From Oscillospiraceae bacterium (GTDB lineage Bacteria > Bacillota > Clostridia > Oscillospirales > SIG627): a stretch of DNA of 64,000 nt. Made by a program: the position numbers and the translations under genes. Position 1 is the stretch's first letter, and each line of letters starts with the position of its first letter. This document shows positions 52,417-60,851 of the stretch, piece after piece. The DNA is taken from positions 29,415 to 93,414 of the forward strand of contig JAYFRN010000020.1 in the NCBI GenBank assembly GCA_034925865.1, read 5' to 3'. The notes under the pieces were generated by a model. The model searched no databases. It saw nothing but the letters and a program-made list of their open reading frames with translations, and had not been told where the DNA came from.

Positions 52417-55400
52417 ATGAAGCGTACAAAATTCCTTGCCGCTTTACTTGCCGTTCTTTTCGTAATCGGATCGATCTCGGCAGGAGCGGAAGCGTATTTC
52501 AACGATTTCAAGCCGACGACCAGCAACGCACAGCTTTACAAAAACGTTGTTCTTCTTTACGAGCTTGGAATACTCAAAGGCTATGAAGAAACCGACGCGA
52601 GCGGAGCCGCCGTTCTCAACATCGGTCTCGACAGAAATGTAACCCGTTCAGAAATGGCGGCGTTCATCTTCAGACTTATCACCACTTATGTTGATAAGGA
52701 CCTGCAGGGCGGAACAAATGCCACCACATTCACAGACCTTACGGAAAATGAATGGTATATCAACTATATCAACTGGTGCGTAAACAAGGGCATCATCAAC
52801 GGCAGAGACGCAAACAGCTTTGACCCGGATGCCAATGTATCCTATGACGAAGCAATCAAGATGGTTGTTGCCTCCCTTGGCTATACCGGTCTTGTTTATC
52901 CGTTCGGATACAACTATCAGCTCCGCAATCTTCTTGATTTAGAAGGTATGAAGCTCAGCGATCTTCTCCCCAATTATAAAGCAGACACCGCGACCGTAAG
53001 CTATCCGGCTACCCGTGAGGACATAGTCAATATGCTTGCTTTCGCGTTCATCGCTCCGATGAACGAAACATACACTACTTATGAAAACGTCGGTGGTGTT
53101 ACCGTTACAAAACAAGTGCATAAGGTTCTTGCAGATGATGTTTGGAAAGAAGCAGGAACTGCCGTAACCACAAACAGCTATCTCGTTATGGCTACCGCGG
53201 GCAGAACACTTGAAGCTGCAACCGCATGGAACGGCAAAGACGGAGACAAAGTCAAAGATCTCAAATGCGAGCTTTTAAACGATAAAGGCGAACGCGTCGC
53301 TACCCCGACGATCGTTTATTTCACATTCGCAGAACTCGGAATCTCTGACAAAACCAGCGATTATCTCGGCGCAAAGATCACAGCTACCAAGGTTACGAAG
53401 ACGGACAAATACGAAAAAGTAACCAGCTATTTTGTCGGTCCTCTCACCGAGACTCTCTTCGCAAAAGAATATAAGAATGTTGCTCTCTCCACCGAGACAG
53501 TGACCACCGGCACCGATGCAGAAAAAGGCGACTGGCTCACAGTCACTCCTTCCGGCGTCACAGGTCAAAGAAAGAAAATTGCCGATACCAATCTCTTTGA
53601 TGTAGCAGCTCGTTCCAACACAGTATTCGATTATACGACTGCTGTAGCGAATAAGACAGCATTATTCACCGCTCTTAAAGCAGGAGCTGAATATTATGCA
53701 ACCGTGCTTGATATATTTGCCGACGGCAAATTTGATTATGTAACTGTTGCACGTAAAGCTCTCGGCCTCCGCGGCGATGCCATAGAAGCTACAAGCAGCG
53801 TTGGCGCAAAGACAACGATAAAAACCCTCGGTGCGAACGCAGTTGCCTCCATCGGAACCAAGGCAAACCTTGTTTCTTTAGGAGCTAGTGTTGACGTTCT
53901 TGACACTGATATTCGCAACGACTGCGAAGCAGTTAAGGGCGACTTCTTTGTGTACTATGTTCTTGCCAACAAGTACATACTTGAAAAAACTGTAGAATAT
54001 CAGGATGGAATTGTTACAAAAGCAGTCCAGAGCTCCGGCAAATACACATGGACAATCGCTCTTGACAAGCTTGCCCAGGACGGCAGCACAGTTAAGATCG
54101 ACGTAACTCTTCCCACCTCAAACGCTCCTCTCGCAAACGGCGTGACTATTTCAAACGAAGGCGCGTTCATTCAGCCGGCTACAGAAGCTTCCTTCATCAT
54201 CTATGCCGGCAAGCTTTATGCAGTTACGGCAGAAGGTACACCCGCTCCTACCACAAGAACAACCCTTGGCGTATTCTACGGAATGTACAGCAGAACAGTC
54301 AAATCTATGACGCCGACCTATGTAGCTGACGGCCTTGGATATAAGCTTGTATATACAGTAGTTTATGACTATAACGCTCTTATGGCGCTTGACAATAAGG
54401 ACGGCACAGGATATATCCAGAAAGTCAAGTTCAATGCATATGGCACCGCTGACTTTAACAAATATTTCGGAGAAATTGCTCCGACAGACTTGAAAGTCGG
54501 CTATGAGCAGTTAGCACTGGAACAGACTGTAGTAGATCTAACAGCTCCAATAGATTCCAGACTTCCCGGTTATACAATAGCAGTTCCCGCTGCAGGCGAA
54601 GTACCCGCTCAATATGCATTTACGAATTCTACTCCGGTAGAATACACAGTGGATGCCAACAGCGTGTATACTATGTATGCCGCGGTCACCGCAGAAGCTG
54701 CCGAATCTGTTGTTAAAGTTTCCGGAGTAGACTATACATCATTGTATATCGTATTCAATCCGTCCACTGGATACTATGAACTTTACAAGAGCAAAGCTGG
54801 ATATGCAGCTCCTGTACTTCTTAACACATTCAAATGCGACAGCGAAACAAGAATCATTACCTCAGATGTACTGACAAGAAACTCTTACATCGCGAAGAAT
54901 TTCGGCGAAGCGACCTATCATCCGGTAAAAACAAACTTTGATTATGTACCGTATGACGAATTCAAAGTTGACGTTCTCTCTCTTGATAATGTTGCTGCAG
55001 GAATACCTACGGTAATATTCAAGGCTGTTACAGATCCTATCACCAGCAGAACAGTTCTTACGCTTCGTGAAGTTTATGTAAATAAAGCAGTCGAAGCGAA
55101 TTACGATGCTCCTATAGGAGACGTAGATCTCGAAGACATTGCATACAACACCACAGTACTCAAGAGCATTGATTCCACATCAGTGGAAGGCAAGACCGCG
55201 ACAGTAGCTTACACCTTGTTGAATCCTTACAATAAGGCTTCCAAACAGGTTGTAAAATCTTTCGAGGGAACTGATATTGCTGACGCAATGAACAAGCTGA
55301 ACGCATATATCACAGACACTCTTGAGGATATGCTCGGCAGACCTGTATTTGACGATGATGGTACGCTTGAGTTAGATTACGATTCGTTTAGCTTCTACTA

Positions 55401-56121
55401 CGCAACTGCCGGTGGAACTACAGAAGGTAACGTAATCTACGGAAAAGCATCTGTTGTTTTCACAGCATCTGACAGTTATATTGTAGAAATTGACAATTTC
55501 CCCGGCAAATACTTTAAGATCAAAAATGACTGCAATATATTTAACTGGAATCTTGATGCAGCTGGAAACGGTGTACTTCAGTATATCGATTACGGCACAG
55601 CGATCACGGTTCGGAAAACAGACAAGACCTACAATCTTGATAACCAAGAGCTTATGTTCGTACTTGACGGCGAAAACAATATAGCATTCGCCGCTACCGT
55701 TAAACTCGGATACGATTTGACAGACTTGGCAAATTACACCGATGTCAGCAACACAATTGGAGCTGATGTAGACGTAACTTACACAAAGAGCTTCCTCAAA
55801 TGGTATGACAATATGTGCATCGCAGCTGCAAAGGCTAATATTGAAGCTGCCTCTTATACATCTGCACAGGCAAATGCAGCCACAGCAGCAGCAGCATTAA
55901 CAAAAGCTCAGGCATTGGTTGATGCATTAACCTTAAATGGGACAACAGCAACAGCAGTAGCAGGAACCTTTACAGCAGCTACAGCTGGAACTGAGGGTAC
56001 ACCTGCTGGAGTTAACGGTTCTTATACCTTTACAGTGGAAATTGCAAAAGGAACAGGAACCACAGCAACATCAGCAGTAAAGACCATGACAATCACTGCT
56101 ACCCCTAACCCTGCAGATTAA
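52417..56121 (+). CDS. S-layer homology (SLH) domain protein, probable surface-layer protein
   Basis: 1234 residues from ATG 52417 (AGGAGG 7 nt before it). A signal peptide ends near SAGA-EA. Two to three SLH motifs lie in the first 200 residues, e.g. LYELGILKGYEE...LNIGLDRNVTRSEMAAFIFRL and FTDLTENEWYINYINWCVNKGIINGRD, then SYDEAIKMVVASLGY. The rest is beta-rich, dominated by Thr, Ala, Val, Lys and Tyr, with very few Cys, and ends in an Ala/Thr-rich helical stretch and a Gly/Thr-rich strand region. Codons are more biased than in neighbours (frequent CTT, GCA, ACA, AAG), fitting high expression. SLH domains attach to pyruvylated wall polymers. Confidence 0.9.
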   Translation: MKRTKFLAALLAVLFVIGSISAGAEAYFNDFKPTTSNAQLYKNVVLLYELGILKGYEETDASGAAVLNIGLDRNVTRSEMAAFIFRLITTYVDKDLQGGTNATTFTDLTENEWYINYINWCVNKGIINGRDANSFDPDANVSYDEAIKMVVASLGYTGLVYPFGYNYQLRNLLDLEGMKLSDLLPNYKADTATVSYPATREDIVNMLAFAFIAPMNETYTTYENVGGVTVTKQVHKVLADDVWKEAGTAVTTNSYLVMATAGRTLEAATAWNGKDGDKVKDLKCELLNDKGERVATPTIVYFTFAELGISDKTSDYLGAKITATKVTKTDKYEKVTSYFVGPLTETLFAKEYKNVALSTETVTTGTDAEKGDWLTVTPSGVTGQRKKIADTNLFDVAARSNTVFDYTTAVANKTALFTALKAGAEYYATVLDIFADGKFDYVTVARKALGLRGDAIEATSSVGAKTTIKTLGANAVASIGTKANLVSLGASVDVLDTDIRNDCEAVKGDFFVYYVLANKYILEKTVEYQDGIVTKAVQSSGKYTWTIALDKLAQDGSTVKIDVTLPTSNAPLANGVTISNEGAFIQPATEASFIIYAGKLYAVTAEGTPAPTTRTTLGVFYGMYSRTVKSMTPTYVADGLGYKLVYTVVYDYNALMALDNKDGTGYIQKVKFNAYGTADFNKYFGEIAPTDLKVGYEQLALEQTVVDLTAPIDSRLPGYTIAVPAAGEVPAQYAFTNSTPVEYTVDANSVYTMYAAVTAEAAESVVKVSGVDYTSLYIVFNPSTGYYELYKSKAGYAAPVLLNTFKCDSETRIITSDVLTRNSYIAKNFGEATYHPVKTNFDYVPYDEFKVDVLSLDNVAAGIPTVIFKAVTDPITSRTVLTLREVYVNKAVEANYDAPIGDVDLEDIAYNTTVLKSIDSTSVEGKTATVAYTLLNPYNKASKQVVKSFEGTDIADAMNKLNAYITDTLEDMLGRPVFDDDGTLELDYDSFSFYYATAGGTTEGNVIYGKASVVFTASDSYIVEIDNFPGKYFKIKNDCNIFNWNLDAAGNGVLQYIDYGTAITVRKTDKTYNLDNQELMFVLDGENNIAFAATVKLGYDLTDLANYTDVSNTIGADVDVTYTKSFLKWYDNMCIAAAKANIEAASYTSAQANAATAAAALTKAQALVDALTLNGTTATAVAGTFTAATAGTEGTPAGVNGSYTFTVEIAKGTGTTATSAVKTMTITATPNPAD

Positions 56122-56145
56122 TTTAAAGTAATAATTTGTTGACAG

Positions 56146-56172
56146 AGGCGCTGCCCGTTGGGCGGCGCCTTT
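56146..56172 (+). terminator. Terminator of the SLH gene
   Basis: AGGCGCTGCCC pairs with GGGCGGCGCCT around GTT with one mismatch, then TTGCTTATTG. Confidence 0.8.
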
Positions 56173-56218
56173 GCTTATTGTCATCTATACATTAATATAT
56201 TTTCTTTTATCTCCCGTA

Positions 56219-56246
56219 TTGCAAAGGCAAAATAAAATGATATAAT
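56219..56246 (+). promoter_or_regulatory. Promoter of the DUF1846 gene
   Basis: TTGCAA (56219-56224) and TATAAT (56241-56246), 16-bp spacer. Confidence 0.6.
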
Positions 56247-56301
56247 AAAAAAGATGTGAAAAAATAAGACGTATGATGATATGCATAACAGGAGAAAAAG
56301 G

Positions 56302-57786
56302 ATGAAAAAAGGTTTCAGCAACGAAAAATATGTTGAATTGCAATCGGAAAAGATAATCGAGAGGATAAATCTCTTCGACAACAAGCTTTATCTCGAATTC
56401 GGAGGTAAGCTTTTTGACGATCTGCACGCTTCCCGTGTGCTGCCGGGCTTTTTGCCGGATACAAAGGTAAAGCTGTTACAGAAATTAAAGGACAAAGCGG
56501 AAATAATCGTAATAATAAATGCCGGCGATATAGAGAGAAAAAAGATTCGCGCCGATTACGGTATAACATATGACATGGATGTCTTGAGACTCATCGACAA
56601 TTTAAGAAGCATGGATATATATGTAAGCGCGATTGTGATCACGCAATACACCGGACAGCCGTCGGCGGAAATGTTCCAAAAAAAGCTTTTGATCCGCAAC
56701 GAGAGAGTGTATATACACAAAAACATAAAAGGATATCCGAACGACGTAGACACGATAGTAAGCGACAACGGATACGGCGCTAATCCGTTCATAGAAACAA
56801 CGCGTCCGCTCGTGGTCGTTACGGCACCCGGCCCGGGCAGCGGAAAGCTCGCGACCTGCCTTTCTCAGCTGTATCATGAGCATAAAAGAGGCATAAAAGC
56901 GGGATATGCAAAATTCGAGACCTTTCCGATCTGGAATCTGCCGCTCAAGCATACTGTGAATATTGCGTATGAGGCGGCGACGGCCGACCTTAAGGATGTC
57001 AATATGATCGACCCGTATCATCTGGACAGCTACAGCATATCAACCGTGAATTACAACAGGGATATAGAAGCGTTCCCGGTTCTGAATACTATATTGTCAA
57101 AGATCACCGGCGACCAATTCTCATACAAATCGCCTACAGATATGGGCGTAAACATGGCCGGATACTGTATAACCGACGATTCCGCATGCAGAGACGCGGC
57201 GAAGCAGGAAATTATTAGACGTTCTTATAAAGCGTGGTGCGATTATAAAAACGGCATAGCGAATATAGACACAGCGCACCGCGTGGACGCTCTTATGAAG
57301 GAAGTCGGCGCGACAAAGGAAGACAGACCGGTTGTGGCCGCCGCTCTTGAAAAAGCAACAGCGTCGGGATATCCGTCGATAGCTATACAGATGCCAGACG
57401 GGAAAATAATCACCGGACGAACCGGAGAACATCTGAATGCCCCCGCCGCATCGATGATAAACGCGATAAAATACCTTGCGGGAATACGTGATTCGCTTCA
57501 TCTGATATCTCCGCTTATCCTGGAGCCGATTATGCAGATAAAGACGACAGTATTGAGCGAATCGGGAGTGAAACTGAATCTTGAAGAGGCGCTGATCGCG
57601 CTCAGCATATGCGCGGCAACAAATTCTATGGTTTCGCTTGCGCTGACAAAGCTCGGAGAGCTCAAAAATGTTGAAGCTCATTATACAAAAATGCTTTCGT
57701 CCGCCGATGAAGCGGTTTTCAGAAAATTGGGCGTTAATATAACCTGCGAGCCGGAATTCAGCTCTAAAAACCTCTATATAAAATAA
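56302..57786 (+). CDS. DUF1846 family protein
   Basis: 494 residues. Family landmarks: GFSNEKYVELQSEKIIERI at the start, LPDTKVKLLQKLKDKAEI, GPGSGKLATCLSQLYHE (a P-loop-like glycine-rich turn near residue 185) and MIDPYHLDSY. Structures of the family show a nucleotide- or metal-binding two-domain fold, but the activity is unknown. ATG 56302 is selected because AGGAGAAAAAGG lies before it; ATG 56281 lacks a ribosome site. The length is as usual for the family. Confidence 0.9.
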   Translation: MKKGFSNEKYVELQSEKIIERINLFDNKLYLEFGGKLFDDLHASRVLPGFLPDTKVKLLQKLKDKAEIIVIINAGDIERKKIRADYGITYDMDVLRLIDNLRSMDIYVSAIVITQYTGQPSAEMFQKKLLIRNERVYIHKNIKGYPNDVDTIVSDNGYGANPFIETTRPLVVVTAPGPGSGKLATCLSQLYHEHKRGIKAGYAKFETFPIWNLPLKHTVNIAYEAATADLKDVNMIDPYHLDSYSISTVNYNRDIEAFPVLNTILSKITGDQFSYKSPTDMGVNMAGYCITDDSACRDAAKQEIIRRSYKAWCDYKNGIANIDTAHRVDALMKEVGATKEDRPVVAAALEKATASGYPSIAIQMPDGKIITGRTGEHLNAPAASMINAIKYLAGIRDSLHLISPLILEPIMQIKTTVLSESGVKLNLEEALIALSICAATNSMVSLALTKLGELKNVEAHYTKMLSSADEAVFRKLGVNITCEPEFSSKNLYIK

Positions 57787-57845
57787 AATATTTTATACTT
57801 TTATAATTAATCTGCCGGAACACATAGTGAATGGAGACAAAGCAA

Positions 57846-58577
57846 ATGAGAATCAGACTCATGACCTTCAATATTCAGCATGGATTCGACCATGTGGAAA
57901 AAGGCGGTATCAGGCTTGATAAGATGGCGGATGTAATATGCCGTTTTGATCCTGATATCATCGCTCTTAACGAAGTGAGAAGCGGCGGAGAATACGGCAA
58001 TCAGGAAAAAATACTGTCTGAATTGACAGGTATGAAGCATCACGCTTTCGCGCAGGCGATATGCGACGGACACGGACCTTACGGAAACGCGCTGTTGTCG
58101 AAATATCCTATAAAATCCGCCCTGACATATCCCGTTGAAGACACATATTACGATAAGCTCAATCATTACGAATCCCGGGTCATTATGAAATCCGAAATAT
58201 TGCTTCCCGGGTCAGATGATCAAATACTGAGTGTATTCATATCGCATTTCGGATATCAGTCGCCCGCGGAAGCCAAAAACGGCATAAAATTATTAAAATC
58301 TCTGACCGCACAGGTTCAAGTCCCGTTTGTATTCATGGGAGATCTGAACAACACGCCGGATTCTCCCGCGCTTGCGCCGCTGTTTGATATGCTTGACGAC
58401 ACAATAAAGCTCGCCGGCGCCGCGGCGGCACAAAAACCAAGCTTTCCATCAGACAATCCAAAAGAAAAAATAGATTATATTTTTGTTTCACACGGATTGC
58501 GCTGCGTCAACGCGGACATTCCTCTCGATGCCATCGCTTCCGATCATCTTCCGCATATCGCGGAGATTGAAATTTAA
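57846..58577 (+). CDS. Endonuclease/exonuclease/phosphatase (EEP) family hydrolase
   Basis: 243 residues from ATG 57846 (GGAGAC 9 nt upstream). EEP residues are present: TFNIQHG (Asn), IIALNEVR (metal Glu), YGNALLSK, FISHFG (catalytic His), FMGDLNNTP (Asp and Asn) and ASDHLPHIAEI (Asp-His pair). Members hydrolyse phosphodiesters of sugars, lipids or nucleic acids; the short size without DNA-binding inserts suggests a small-molecule or lipid phosphodiesterase. Confidence 0.9.
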   Translation: MRIRLMTFNIQHGFDHVEKGGIRLDKMADVICRFDPDIIALNEVRSGGEYGNQEKILSELTGMKHHAFAQAICDGHGPYGNALLSKYPIKSALTYPVEDTYYDKLNHYESRVIMKSEILLPGSDDQILSVFISHFGYQSPAEAKNGIKLLKSLTAQVQVPFVFMGDLNNTPDSPALAPLFDMLDDTIKLAGAAAAQKPSFPSDNPKEKIDYIFVSHGLRCVNADIPLDAIASDHLPHIAEIEI

Positions 58578-58610
58578 AGGTATAAGCTACGCGGCTTCTC
58601 AATTTTAAAA

Positions 58611-58637
58611 ATAACGCCCCTCTGGGGCGTTATTTTG
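58611..58637 (+). terminator. Terminator of the EEP gene
   Basis: ATAACGCCCC and GGGGCGTTAT pair perfectly (10 bp) around TCT; TTTTG follows. Confidence 0.92.
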
Positions 58638-58678
58638 TGATCCACAATACGAAAAATCAAAAAATAATAAAAAATATA

Positions 58679-58707
58679 TTGATATTTAGTAATTTAGGGG
58701 TTATAAT
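58679..58707 (+). promoter_or_regulatory. Promoter of dinB
   Basis: TTGATA (58679-58684) and TATAAT (58702-58707), 17-bp spacer. No LexA-type box was recognised near it. Confidence 0.7.
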
Positions 58708-58774
58708 ATATATGATCTTACCGCGCAAATGAATATGATCCGTATTCAAATAGTCGTGCGCGGATGCGGCGTTT

Positions 58775-60097
58775 ATGGATAAAGAGACAATAATAAACAC
58801 AAATACATCGGCGGCGGTTGTCACAGATCAGCTATGGTTTGCGCGTACAATATTGCATTGCGATCTCAACAATTTTTTTGCGTCGGTTGAATGCTTATAT
58901 GATCCCGCGCTTAAAGGTGTCACTATGGCCGTGGGCGGCAGCATAGAAGACAGGCACGGTATAATACTTGCGAAAAACGAGGCGGCAAAGCGCTACGGCG
59001 TGAAGACGGCGCAGACTATAGGAGAAGCAAAAAGCTTGTGCCCCGGGCTTGTCATAGTGCCGCCGCATTACGAAAAATATCTGAAATTCTCGCGCGCCGT
59101 GAGGAAGATATTTTTAGATTATACTCCGCTTGTGGAGCCGTTCGGAATAGACGAAGCCTGGCTTGATATAACTCACTGCGCTTCTTCATACGGCGGCGGC
59201 AAGGCGTTGGCGGATATCATACGCGAGCGGGTGAAGTTTGAGCTGGGAATTACGCTTTCGGTCGGGGTCAGCTTCAACAAGGTCTTTGCCAAGCTCGGAA
59301 GCGATATGAAAAAGCCCGACGGAACGACGGTCATCGGAGCATCGGAGTTTCGGGACAAAATATGGGGGCTTCCGGCGCAGGATCTTTTATGCGTAGGACG
59401 TTCAACACAAAAAAAGCTGAACAAATGCGGTATATATACAATAGGTGAGATCGCGCAGAGCGGCCGGATATTCATGGAAAAAATATTCGGGAAATGCGGA
59501 GGCGTGCTTTGGGAATACGCGAACGGGATGGAATGCTCTCCCGTGTCCGAATACGGCGTTTTTTCCGATGTGAAATCGGTCGGCAACAGCTCGACTTCTC
59601 CTTTTGACATAACCTCTCCGGAGGCCGCGCGTGCGCTGATAATGGTGCTGTGCGAAAGCGTAGGAACAAGACTGCGCGAGCATGGAATGAGATGCGGGAA
59701 TGTGGCTGTTTCCGCAAGGACAAAAACGCTCGTCACTTCAGAAAAAAGTGAGAAGTTGAAAAGCCCGATTTTATCCACGCGCGCGCTTTACGAAAATGCC
59801 GTCCGCATATTTGAGGGATGGTATGACTGGAAGGAGCCGATCCGATCAATAGGAGTAAGAGCGCAGTCCCTCAGCGTCGGAACGGGAACTCAGATTTCTC
59901 TTTTTGAGGACGAATACAGCGCGGAGGAGATAGACCGCGTCATAGATTCGCTCGGAAGGAGATTTGGCTACGGCACGGTGACGAGAGGACGCGCCATGCT
60001 TCATCGCATACGCGAACGGCCTCCGCTCGCGTTCGGAGCGGCGTCGCGCGGCGCGCATGACCCCACTTTGCCTCCGGCGGAAATAGAAGTGTGCTGA
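58775..60097 (+). CDS. dinB: DNA polymerase IV (Y family)
   Basis: 440 residues. Translesion polymerase. Catalytic sites: Asp in LHCDLNNFFASVE (about residue 32) and Asp-Glu in GIDEAWLDIT (about 124-125). Palm, fingers and thumb run to about residue 240 (SVGVSFNKVFAKLGSDMKKPDG), followed by the little-finger domain; the C-terminus has QISLFEDE, a QxxLF-type sequence suited to binding the sliding clamp. The leading 20 residues are a non-conserved extension; GTG/ATG alternatives are possible. Ends 9 bp before a hairpin-plus-tail element. Confidence 0.95.
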   Translation: MDKETIINTNTSAAVVTDQLWFARTILHCDLNNFFASVECLYDPALKGVTMAVGGSIEDRHGIILAKNEAAKRYGVKTAQTIGEAKSLCPGLVIVPPHYEKYLKFSRAVRKIFLDYTPLVEPFGIDEAWLDITHCASSYGGGKALADIIRERVKFELGITLSVGVSFNKVFAKLGSDMKKPDGTTVIGASEFRDKIWGLPAQDLLCVGRSTQKKLNKCGIYTIGEIAQSGRIFMEKIFGKCGGVLWEYANGMECSPVSEYGVFSDVKSVGNSSTSPFDITSPEAARALIMVLCESVGTRLREHGMRCGNVAVSARTKTLVTSEKSEKLKSPILSTRALYENAVRIFEGWYDWKEPIRSIGVRAQSLSVGTGTQISLFEDEYSAEEIDRVIDSLGRRFGYGTVTRGRAMLHRIRERPPLAFGAASRGAHDPTLPPAEIEVC

Positions 60098-60106
60098 AAG
60101 GAACGC

Positions 60107-60157
60107 CTTAAGGACCCTTTTGGGAAAAGGGTCCTTAAGAATCCCCTAAAACTCATT
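60107..60157 (+). repeat. Hairpin-plus-tail element after dinB
   Basis: CTTAAGGACCCTTTT pairs perfectly with AAAAGGGTCCTTAAG around GGG, then the tail AATCCCCTAAAACTCATT. Almost identical to 35459-35410 on the other strand. Could terminate dinB, but no T-run follows. Confidence 0.85.
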
Positions 60158-60198
60158 TCAAAACCAAGGAGTACCCCGAAACTCATTATTGAGCTGTT

Positions 60199-60300
60199 CC
60201 GAATTAGCTTTTGAGGGTATGAGGACTTTTAATGAAAAGTCTACGTCTGCCCGAATTAGCTTTTTGGGGTCCGGGGACTTTTTCGCGAAAAAGCCCCCGG
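60199..60300 (+). repeat. Two tandem hairpin units (52-bp period)
   Basis: CCGAATTAGCTTTT occurs at 60199 and 60251. Each is followed by a hairpin: GGACTTTT-AAT-GAAAAGTCT (60222-60241) and CCGGGGACTTTTTCGC with GAAAAAGCCCCCGG (60271-60300). Together with the element at 60107 this puts three successive hairpins between dinB and the small gene at 60340. Confidence 0.7.
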
Positions 60301-60339
60301 CGTATTTCCGTAACTTATAACTCAAACAGAGAGGCGATT

Positions 60340-60615
60340 ATGAATACAGAAAAGGTTTATGTAGAAACAATCGTGAAATTTACGCCGGGCGGCGATATCA
60401 CACCTCTATCCATAGTATACAGCGACGGGATAAAATACAGAATCGATCGTATCTCGGACGTGCGTCCGGCGGCAAGCCTTAAGGCCGGCGGCGCGGGGAT
60501 CCGCTATACGGTAAGGATAACAGGCAGAGAGACATATTTGTTTCTTGAGGGAAAACGCTGGTTTGTCGAAGGAAAATCCGACAGCACGCGGCATACCACT
60601 TGCGAGCATTTATGA
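60340..60615 (+). CDS. Small conserved-looking protein downstream of dinB
   Basis: 91 residues from ATG 60340 with AGAGAGG 5 nt upstream; the frame continues back to 60232 but crosses hairpins. Predicted all-beta: VETIVKFTPGGDITPLSIVY, GIKYRIDRISDVRPAASL, GIRYTVRITGRETYLFLEG, RWFVEGK. I recall similar small proteins beside DNA polymerase IV genes in Clostridia, and actinobacteria encode a comparable small protein (DUF6504) next to Y-family polymerase genes; a role with the polymerase is inference from position. Confidence 0.7.
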   Translation: MNTEKVYVETIVKFTPGGDITPLSIVYSDGIKYRIDRISDVRPAASLKAGGAGIRYTVRITGRETYLFLEGKRWFVEGKSDSTRHTTCEHL

Positions 60616-60670
60616 GCGGGATATAATATTTTCAAATGACAGCAGGCGAAAATAAATCAAAAAAATGATG

Positions 60671-60717
60671 GAACAATATGTTGTATGTATATTGACAAAG
60701 CCCACAATATATAGTAA
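60671..60717 (+). promoter_or_regulatory. Pair of NrdR boxes upstream of nrdDG
   Basis: Box 1, GAACAATATGTTGTAT (60671-60686), and box 2, CCACAATATATAGTAA (60702-60717), both fit the NrdR consensus core CwATATaTwG with flanking A/T symmetry. They start 31 bp apart, about three helical turns, the classical arrangement for this ATP/dATP-sensing repressor. Box 2 overlaps the -10 region. Confidence 0.88.
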
Positions 60718-60720
60718 TAT
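60692..60720 (+). promoter_or_regulatory. Promoter of nrdDG
   Basis: TTGACA (60692-60697) lies between the NrdR boxes and TAATAT (60715-60720) overlaps the second; 17-bp spacer. The leader of about 125 nt contains ACTTTTCC and GGAAAAAGT, which can pair (60741-60775). Confidence 0.8.
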
Positions 60721-60851
60721 AGAGTTCCTACGAAAAATCACTTTTCCGTAAATCATATATACCAATGGAAAAAGTCATTATCGCATAATAAAAACGAAAT
60801 GCGGATTATGTTTTTCGCGGGTAAAAAATAATTATTTAAAGGATAACGGCT

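Noticed and set aside
57121-57681. Minus-strand 186-codon frame
   Set aside because: Antisense to the DUF1846 gene, Arg/Cys-rich, no homology recognised.
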